Positions 1-5,078 of a DNA stretch of 5,078 nucleotides are shown one piece after another. Position 1 is the stretch's first letter. Each line of letters begins with the position of its first letter. Below the pieces are notes generated by a model, which worked only from the letters and a program-made list of their open reading frames with translations, was not told the DNA's origin and did not search any database. Source of the stretch: Burkholderiales bacterium (GTDB taxonomy: Bacteria > Pseudomonadota > Gammaproteobacteria > Burkholderiales > Burkholderiaceae_C); assembly GCA_013205525.1 (NCBI GenBank), contig JABMMR010000113.1, positions 1 through 5,078 on the forward strand, written 5' to 3'. Both the position numbers and the translations under genes were made by a program.

Positions 1-94
1 CCATAACCACATTCATGAATTTGGAGAGTTCGATGTTGCCGTACTTGGGATCCGGCAATATCTCCCGTTTGGGAACTTCGCGACGACGTGGCAT
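1..94 (-). CDS. rpsG: 30S ribosomal protein S7, N-terminal part (cut by window edge)
   Basis: Only the first 31 codons are inside the window; the gene continues beyond position 1. The visible protein starts [20 protein letters not shown], which matches the basic N-terminus and ILPDPK(Y/F)G motif typical of bacterial S7. S7 binds the 3' major domain of 16S rRNA, organises the head of the 30S subunit and, in E. coli, is also a translational repressor of its own operon. The ATG at 94-92 is supported by a good ribosome binding site (AAAGAGGTG ending about 4 nt before the start). It lies downstream of rpsL on the same strand after a 163-nt spacer, the classical str operon order; fusA and tuf would be expected further on but are not visible. 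Identification is firm despite the truncation. Confidence 0.96.
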   Translation of the reverse strand, partial: MPRRREVPKREILPDPKYGNIELSKFMNVVM

Positions 95-257
95 CTTTCA
101 CCTCTTTGCTTCAGTTGGCACCCAAATTGGGCACCGCGGGAGCCAAAAGACCCCCACTTACTCGACCCACACAAACAATTTTGTGCTTCGGGCCACTACG
201 CTGCACCACCGCGCCACGCGGGGAACAGCACCTAAAAACGAACCGGGAAACCCCGTA
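95..257 (-). promoter_or_regulatory. Structured rpsL-rpsG intercistronic spacer, candidate S7 autoregulatory RNA
   Basis: This 163-nt gap between the rpsL stop and the rpsG start has no gene. Read on the minus strand it can form three hairpins: a 4-bp stem directly after the rpsL stop (244-255), a 5-bp GC stem CCGCG/CGCGG with a 3-nt loop (209-221), and an 8-bp stem with two G-U wobbles and loop AUU (117-135), ending 22 nt before the rpsG start codon. Five further bases (TTGGC/GCCAA, 115-119 with 142-146) offer an alternative outer pairing. In E. coli the rpsL-rpsG spacer binds S7 and mediates translational feedback; that this spacer does so here is inference from position and foldability. 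No sequence similarity to the E. coli site was tested. Confidence 0.5.
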
Positions 258-635
258 TTACTTAGCCTTGGGGCGCTTGGCGCCGTATTTGGAACGTGAC
301 TGCTTGCGGTCTTTCACGCCTTGCAAGTCGAGTGAGCCGCGCACGATGTGGTAACGCACGCCTGGCAAATCCTTGACACGGCCACCGCGCACCAACACCA
401 CAGAGTGTTCTTGCAGGTTGTGGCCTTCGCCGCCGATGTAGGAGATGACTTCAAATCCATTGGTTAAACGCACTTTAGCGACTTTACGCAAAGCGGAGTT
501 TGGTTTTTTAGGTGTGGTGGTGTACACGCGGGTACAAACGCCGCGGCGCTGGGGCGAGTTTTGCATCGCGGGGCTTTTGGATTTGGTCTTTTCGACTTCG
601 CGTCCGTGGCGCACCAATTGATTGATGGTTGGCAT
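258..635 (-). CDS. rpsL: 30S ribosomal protein S12
   Basis: A complete 125-residue S12, the usual length. S12 sits at the 30S decoding centre and helps monitor codon-anticodon pairing. Diagnostic blocks are present: [21 protein letters not shown] (residues 31-51), the VRLTNGFEV and [14 protein letters not shown] stretches (55-79), and [13 protein letters not shown] (84-96). The two lysines where substitution classically gives streptomycin resistance (K43 and K88, Met counted) are both lysine, so the protein looks wild type there. D89, the aspartate that is beta-methylthiolated in many bacteria, is present. The ATG at 635-633 has an AAGGACG ribosome binding site about 8 nt upstream. It is the first gene of the ribosomal operon and has its own promoter in the preceding gap. 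The basic tail ends GAKRPKAK. Confidence 0.99.
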   Translation of the reverse strand: MPTINQLVRHGREVEKTKSKSPAMQNSPQRRGVCTRVYTTTPKKPNSALRKVAKVRLTNGFEVISYIGGEGHNLQEHSVVLVRGGRVKDLPGVRYHIVRGSLDLQGVKDRKQSRSKYGAKRPKAK

Positions 636-693
636 TGAAAACGTCCTTCAACGTTTGAAACAGGTGGTTCGGTTAAATTCCGAAGAGCCTGAC

Positions 694-723
694 AGTATAC
701 CAGCGGCTTGATGCGGCTGGCAA
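694..723 (-). promoter_or_regulatory. Sigma-70 extended -10 promoter for rpsL
   Basis: On the minus strand a TTGCCA -35 box (723-718; 5 of 6 to consensus) is followed after 18 bp by a TATACT -10 box (699-694; 5 of 6) preceded by TGG, an extended -10 element. Transcription would start near 687, giving a leader of about 50 nt to the rpsL ATG. The spacer between the boxes is bounded by an inverted repeat CCAGC/GCTGG (716-720 with 700-704). The predicted leader holds a 5-bp hairpin TTCGG/CCGAA (668-684). This would give rpsL-rpsG a strong start independent of the upstream carboxypeptidase gene. Call is by sequence match only. Confidence 0.75.
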
Positions 724-741
724 TAGGGCCAATTTGCTGGC

Positions 742-1893
742 TCACCGTACCCAAAGCCTCAGACTGTCCCAAGTTCGGCCAAACCAGCCCGCCTCTTGCA
801 CCGGCTGCAGCGCCAACAAGGGCACTTCGCTCAGGGGTGTTTGGTCTAAATAGACTTTGAGGGTGGCGACAGCTTGGTTGAGTTGTATGGGCGCAAACAG
901 GGGGTCTGAGCGAACAACCTGGGTTTTGATGCGTGCGACTTGGCCTTGTGGCACTGCCACCACAATAGCGTGGGGGCGCCCCAAAGCAACAACGTCTTCA
1001 CGCCCGCGCCACACCATGGGCGTGACAACGGCTTGGTTGGCATCGAACAATTTAATGCCGTCATAGGCGGTGTAACCCCAATTAAGCAGCTTTTGCGCCT
1101 CCTCGGCACGCGCGTTTTCACTGCCAGCCCCCAGCACAATGGCCAGTAAACGGCGCCCCTTCAAGTTGGAGAAGTCGCGTTTGGCGGTGGCCACCAAGCA
1201 ATAACCAGCGGCATCGGTGTGACCGGTTTTCAAACCGTCGACCGTGGGGTCTCGAAACAACAGCAAATTGCGGTTAGTGTCATTGGCCGCAGGGGTGCCG
1301 GGATAGCGGTATTTTTGGATGGCGTAGTAGCCCACGCTAAGGGGGAAGTCTTGCATCAAGCGAATGGACAAGATAGACAAATCCCGCGCTGTGGTGGTGT
1401 GGCCAGGCTCGGTCAGTCCTTCGGGGTTTTTATAGGTAGTGGACGCCATGCCCATAGCCTTGGCTTGGGCGTTCATCATGGCCACAAAATGCGCGCGGGT
1501 GCCGCCTACGCCTTCGGCCAAAGCCATGGTGGCATCGTTGCCCGATTGCACAATCATGCCCTTGATCAGGTCTTCAACCGGAACTTGCATTTTGGGGTCA
1601 ATGAACATGCGCGAGCCGGGCATTTTCCAAGCCGCCTCGCTCACAGAAAACGTCTGCTGCAAGCTGATTTTCTTGGTGCGCAATGCATCAAACACCAAAT
1701 AAGCCGTCATCAACTTGGTCAGCGACGCCGGCTCTACCGCTGCATCCGCTTGTCGCTGCGCCAAGACTTGCCCAGCAGTGATATCGACCAACAAATACGC
1801 TTTGGCGGCGATCTCGGGCGGCTCGGGGGTCTGGGCAAACGCGCTGATACATCCACCCGCCAACAACACAACGCACACTCGCAAAAAATTCAT
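742..1893 (-). CDS. D-alanyl-D-alanine carboxypeptidase, PBP5/6 type (peptidase S11)
   Basis: A complete 383-residue low-molecular-weight penicillin-binding protein (DacA/DacC type). These enzymes remove the terminal D-Ala from peptidoglycan pentapeptides in the periplasm, limiting cross-linking. All three active-site motifs are in order and at family spacing: SLTK (S57 nucleophile, K60 general base), SGN (117-119) and KTGH (222-225). Residues 1-20 form a signal peptide with likely cleavage after AFA (18-20). C15 follows AGG, which is a poor lipobox, so a lipoprotein is less likely. The transpeptidase domain runs to about 270, then a beta-rich PBP5 C-terminal domain, and the last 15 residues (GWFGRTWDSLRLWVR) look like the amphipathic helix that anchors such enzymes to the inner membrane. 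The ATG has a modest TTAGGT ribosome binding site. No obvious terminator follows it before the rpsL promoter. Paralogue symbol (dacA or dacC) cannot be decided from this window. Confidence 0.95.
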   Translation of the reverse strand: MNFLRVCVVLLAGGCISAFAQTPEPPEIAAKAYLLVDITAGQVLAQRQADAAVEPASLTKLMTAYLVFDALRTKKISLQQTFSVSEAAWKMPGSRMFIDPKMQVPVEDLIKGMIVQSGNDATMALAEGVGGTRAHFVAMMNAQAKAMGMASTTYKNPEGLTEPGHTTTARDLSILSIRLMQDFPLSVGYYAIQKYRYPGTPAANDTNRNLLLFRDPTVDGLKTGHTDAAGYCLVATAKRDFSNLKGRRLLAIVLGAGSENARAEEAQKLLNWGYTAYDGIKLFDANQAVVTPMVWRGREDVVALGRPHAIVVAVPQGQVARIKTQVVRSDPLFAPIQLNQAVATLKVYLDQTPLSEVPLLALQPVQEAGWFGRTWDSLRLWVR

Positions 1894-1923
1894 GAATTTA
1901 CCTAAGGAGAAAAAAACTGCTGG

Positions 1924-1986
1924 TCATGCGCGCAGATGTCGCAAAGCCAATGACTTCAACAGCGGCAATTGTCCGTGAAAGAAATG
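1924..1986 (-). other. Out-of-frame C-terminal tail of the alpha/beta hydrolase
   Basis: Reading from 1986 on the minus strand in the frame shifted by one base gives HFFHGQLPLLKSLALRHLRA followed by TGA at 1926-1924. HFFHG followed by a leucine-rich helix ending is the expected end of this hydrolase family, and its first histidine is the expected member of the Ser-Asp-His triad. It joins smoothly to VVPTAG of the main frame if one C is added at about 1986-1987. No slippery heptamer is visible around the junction, so programmed frameshifting is not suggested. Confidence 0.8.
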
Positions 1987-2543
1987 CCCGCAGTGGGCAC
2001 CACGGTCACAGGCAAAGCTTGCAGCGAGGCCCATTGCATCACGGCAGATAAAGCCACAGTGTCATCCCTCTCGCCATGCACGGCCAAGCATGCGTCATGC
2101 AAATCTGAAGGCACGGGAGCCGGATCGAAGTTGCCAACAGCCGTGCCGACCAGCAAAATTTTGTGTATGCGCTGTGTAGGCCACAGTTGCGCCACCACCT
2201 GACAAGCGACAAAAGCACCAAAGGAAAAGCCGGCCAAAGCCAATGGGCCTTCGGGGGCGAGTTGGCGCAGGGCTTCGAGCACATCGTCGGTTTCTCCACG
2301 ACCTTCGTCGTACACACCTTCGCTTTGCCCGACCCCTCGAAAATTAAAACGCAAACAATCCCATCCCGATTGCACCAAAGCACGCGACAAGGTTTGCACC
2401 ACCTTGTTATCCATGGTGCCGCCGAACAAGGGATGGGGGTGAGCCACAAAGGCCAGCCCTTTGCTGGAAGACAGGGCTTTGTCGAGGACTGCTTGGTGGC
2501 GCCCGCCTGGCAACTCAAGCCACAAGGCTTGCTGTGCAACCAT
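1956..2543 (-). CDS. Alpha/beta hydrolase (COG2945-like), reading frame disrupted near the 3' end
   Basis: As read, 195 residues. Family marks are clear: HPHPLFGGTMDNKVV (35-49), FNFRGVGQSEG (66-76), the nucleophile elbow GFSFGA with S107 (105-110), and GERDDTV (157-163) carrying the likely acid D160. Substrate is unknown for this family; no signal peptide, so cytosolic. The C-terminus is wrong: after VVPTAG (181-186) the frame reads ISFTDNCRC and stops, whereas relatives continue with a His-Phe-Phe-His block containing the catalytic histidine. That block is present in the other frame (see 1924-1990). One missing base, as if GGC-CAT became GGCAT, explains this and would restore a protein of 206 residues. 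Either the gene is a recent pseudogene, or there is a sequencing error, or less likely recoding. The start lies 2 nt after the ferredoxin stop with only a weak ribosome binding site, so translation is probably coupled. Confidence 0.85.
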   Translation of the reverse strand: MVAQQALWLELPGGRHQAVLDKALSSSKGLAFVAHPHPLFGGTMDNKVVQTLSRALVQSGWDCLRFNFRGVGQSEGVYDEGRGETDDVLEALRQLAPEGPLALAGFSFGAFVACQVVAQLWPTQRIHKILLVGTAVGNFDPAPVPSDLHDACLAVHGERDDTVALSAVMQWASLQALPVTVVPTAGISFTDNCRC

Positions 2544-2545
2544 GC

Positions 2546-2881
2546 CTAGCGGCCCACATCGGGGGCTAGCCTGAGGCGCTCAACCACTTGGCCTTGCTGC
2601 AAATGAGACTGGATGATTTCGTCTATATCGGTTTTATCCACATAGGTGTACCAAACCGCTTCTGGGTAGACCACCAAGACCGGCCCGCCATCGCAGCGGT
2701 CCATGCACCCCGCTTGGTTGACGCGCACGCCACCCGCGCCGTTGAGGCCCAAGGCTTTGACCTGGGTTTTGCAATGCTTCCAAGCATCTTGCGCTTGGTG
2801 ATTGCCGCAGCATGCGTCTGGCGCATCGCGCTGGTTCAGGCAAAAAAATACATGGTGTTTGAAATAGCTGTCGTCAGTCAT
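2546..2881 (-). CDS. Thioredoxin-like [2Fe-2S] ferredoxin (COG3411 type)
   Basis: A 111-residue soluble protein beginning MTDDSYFKHHVFFCLNQRD. It matches the small thioredoxin-fold ferredoxins related to the NuoE C-terminal domain, which carry one [2Fe-2S] cluster and serve as electron carriers. Candidate cluster ligands are C14, C24 or C25, C59 and C63; the C-x3-C pair lies in NQAGCMDRCDGGP (55-67). A further C37 is present. The motif YPEAVWYTYV (72-81) and the following acidic helix DIDEI are typical of proteobacterial members. The redox partner is not known from the sequence. The gene begins 9 nt after the VanZ-like gene and its stop is 2 nt before the hydrolase start, so it is part of one transcript. 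No good ribosome binding site is visible immediately upstream, again suggesting coupling. Confidence 0.92.
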   Translation of the reverse strand: MTDDSYFKHHVFFCLNQRDAPDACCGNHQAQDAWKHCKTQVKALGLNGAGGVRVNQAGCMDRCDGGPVLVVYPEAVWYTYVDKTDIDEIIQSHLQQGQVVERLRLAPDVGR

Positions 2882-2890
2882 ATGCAGATT

Positions 2891-4009
2891 CTAGGGGGCC
2901 TCGTGGCGCGCCTTGTCGCTGAGTAAATAAGTCACTCCCCAGGCCAGCAGCGCAAACGGCCAAGCCCAACTCAGCCACTCGGTCAGGCCATGGAAGCGAA
3001 TGAATTTACTCTGCTCCCAAGTCTGCACGGTTTGTGCAAAGTAGGTGCTTGTTGGCACCAAGTTCAGCACCACGAGTAAGCCAGTTTGAGTCCACACCAT
3101 CCAGCGCATCAACACAAGGGCTCGCCATTTGACAGCCAACAAGGCCAACAAAAAACCCAGAGCCAAGCCCGCAGCAATGACGGGGGTGAACCAAAACCCG
3201 GTGTGCTCTGGCCCATAGGTGACCGAGGCTGATAAGGCGTTGCTGATGAGTGCCAAGACCACCACCAAACTTGTCCAACATAGACGTTGCCACGCCTCTC
3301 GCATGACCGCCATGCCAAGCATTGCCACGACAAACACACTGGCGGCGACACAAAGCATCTCCACCAGTGAAGGCAAGGGCGCTGACAAATAAAGCTTTTG
3401 CAACAACTGAGCGGGCCAAGACGCCTGCGGCCAAACCGCTTGCAACCAAGACAGCAGTTTTTCCATCACATTGCCAAGACCCAAAAACAAGGGCGTGGGA
3501 AACAACACCGCCAGTGGCCACAAAGCCATCAAGACCAAACTGGCGCTGGCGTGCGGCACCAACCAACGGTGGCGAAATTGCACCCAGCGGTAAAGCCAAC
3601 CACGCCGCTCCAGCCAAGCCGCGGCCAGCGCACCCAATAAGCCACCCAAACTGTTGAACAACCAATCAACCTGCGAGGGCACCCGTTGAGGTAAATAGCT
3701 TTGCAGGCTTTCCATCCAAAAAGACAACAGGCAAGCACCCAGCACACCCAGCCAAACAGCCGCCCAGCGGGGCTTGGCGCTGCGCAACATGGCCAAGCTC
3801 AACCAAAAACCCAAAGGCATATAGCCCAAAAGGTTGCTAGAAATATCGAACACTGTTTGGTAGGGCGACCAAGGTGCGCTGATGAACGACCAAGGAGGTA
3901 TGTCTTGGTTACGCCAATCTTGGAACGGGTAGAGGCTGGCATAGACGATGACCAGCACGCACAACCAAGCCAAGGTCCAAGCCGTGGTGAGGCGCTTCGG
4001 TTTTTCCAT
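2891..4009 (-). CDS. VanZ-family polytopic membrane protein, long form
   Basis: A 372-residue inner-membrane protein with about ten hydrophobic segments (roughly 11-28, 57-75, 82-99, 115-133, 154-176, 215-236, 244-262, 274-293, 300-318 and 343-363). The N-terminal third carries VanZ-like signatures: YASLYPFQDW (23-32), SNLLGYMPLGFW (58-69), ESLQSYLPQRVPSQVDWLFNSLGG with E100 and D115 (100-123). VanZ itself gives low-level teicoplanin resistance by an unknown mechanism; most relatives have no assigned role and this is not evidence of resistance. The rest (about 140-372) is a second membrane half I cannot assign to a named domain; it contains an EQSKFIRFHGLTEWLSWAWPF stretch near 332-352. The usual VanZ domain is far shorter, so this is a long form. 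It starts 6 nt after hemJ and ends 9 nt before the ferredoxin. Confidence 0.85.
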   Translation of the reverse strand: MEKPKRLTTAWTLAWLCVLVIVYASLYPFQDWRNQDIPPWSFISAPWSPYQTVFDISSNLLGYMPLGFWLSLAMLRSAKPRWAAVWLGVLGACLLSFWMESLQSYLPQRVPSQVDWLFNSLGGLLGALAAAWLERRGWLYRWVQFRHRWLVPHASASLVLMALWPLAVLFPTPLFLGLGNVMEKLLSWLQAVWPQASWPAQLLQKLYLSAPLPSLVEMLCVAASVFVVAMLGMAVMREAWQRLCWTSLVVVLALISNALSASVTYGPEHTGFWFTPVIAAGLALGFLLALLAVKWRALVLMRWMVWTQTGLLVVLNLVPTSTYFAQTVQTWEQSKFIRFHGLTEWLSWAWPFALLAWGVTYLLSDKARHEAP

Positions 4010-4015
4010 GGCGGC

Positions 4016-5078
<1,063 letters not shown>

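Noticed and set aside
15..354. Two plus-strand open frames across the rpsG-rpsL spacer
   Set aside because: They run antisense through both ribosomal genes and have low-complexity, unrecognisable translations and no ribosome binding site.
1219..1905. 228-codon plus-strand open frame opposite the carboxypeptidase gene
   Set aside because: It is fully antisense to a gene with all three S11 active-site motifs; its translation is rich in His, Gln and Arg with no recognisable domain, as expected of a shadow frame.
1894..1955. Possible terminator before the carboxypeptidase gene (seven T on the minus strand, 1916-1910)
   Set aside because: The stem preceding the T run is only CTGC/GCAG with an 11-nt loop, too weak for a convincing intrinsic terminator, and part of this stretch is the displaced end of the hydrolase.
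1904..2044. Plus-strand AAGGAG followed by a 39-codon frame starting at 1925
   Set aside because: The spacing from AAGGAG to ATG is about 15 nt, too long, and the peptide has no recognisable feature; the purine run is more likely chance.
2163..2926. Plus-strand open frames opposite the hydrolase and the ferredoxin
   Set aside because: Antisense shadows of genes with clear family motifs; no promoter or ribosome binding site.
3006..3665. 219-codon minus-strand open frame inside the VanZ-like gene
   Set aside because: It overlaps the VanZ-like gene on the same strand in another frame; it lacks a start context and the VanZ frame has coherent membrane segments and tight operon spacing.
2891..4009. 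Glycopeptide resistance determinant
   Set aside because: VanZ-like domains are widespread in bacteria without van clusters; no vanH, vanA, vanX or regulatory genes are nearby, so resistance should not be inferred.

Overview
The window looks like core chromosome of a betaproteobacterium, most likely Burkholderiales of the Comamonadaceae type. This rests on protein style (S12, ferredoxin, HemJ and HemB all read like that group), moderate-to-high GC and gene content; it is inference, not a database result. No mobile element, CRISPR array, tRNA or rRNA gene is visible, and I do not see a clearly novel system.

Layout: everything from position 1 to about 4444 is on the minus strand, so the order of transcription is right to left. 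hemJ (4016-4444), a long VanZ-family membrane protein (2891-4009), a thioredoxin-like [2Fe-2S] ferredoxin (2546-2881) and an alpha/beta hydrolase (1956-2543) are packed with gaps of 6, 9 and 2 nt and look like one operon. A D-alanyl-D-alanine carboxypeptidase (742-1893) follows. A strong promoter then sits in the 106-nt gap before rpsL (258-635), which is followed, after an unusually structured 163-nt intercistronic spacer, by the start of rpsG (1-94, cut by the window edge). This is the head of the 'str' ribosomal operon. On the plus strand, hemB begins at 4532 and runs off the right edge, divergent from hemJ across an 87-bp spacer.

How the genes fit together: hemB (5-aminolevulinate dehydratase) and hemJ (protoporphyrinogen oxidase) are two steps of haem synthesis placed back to back. 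The VanZ-like protein and the carboxypeptidase are envelope functions. rpsL and rpsG are ribosomal genes whose pairing is probably controlled by S7 feedback through the spacer RNA.

The points most worth checking are: (1) an apparent one-base deletion in the alpha/beta hydrolase gene that moves its conserved His-Phe-Phe-His motif, with the predicted catalytic histidine, into another frame; (2) a hairpin just before rpsG that is a candidate S7 autoregulatory site; (3) the near-consensus extended -10 promoter of rpsL.
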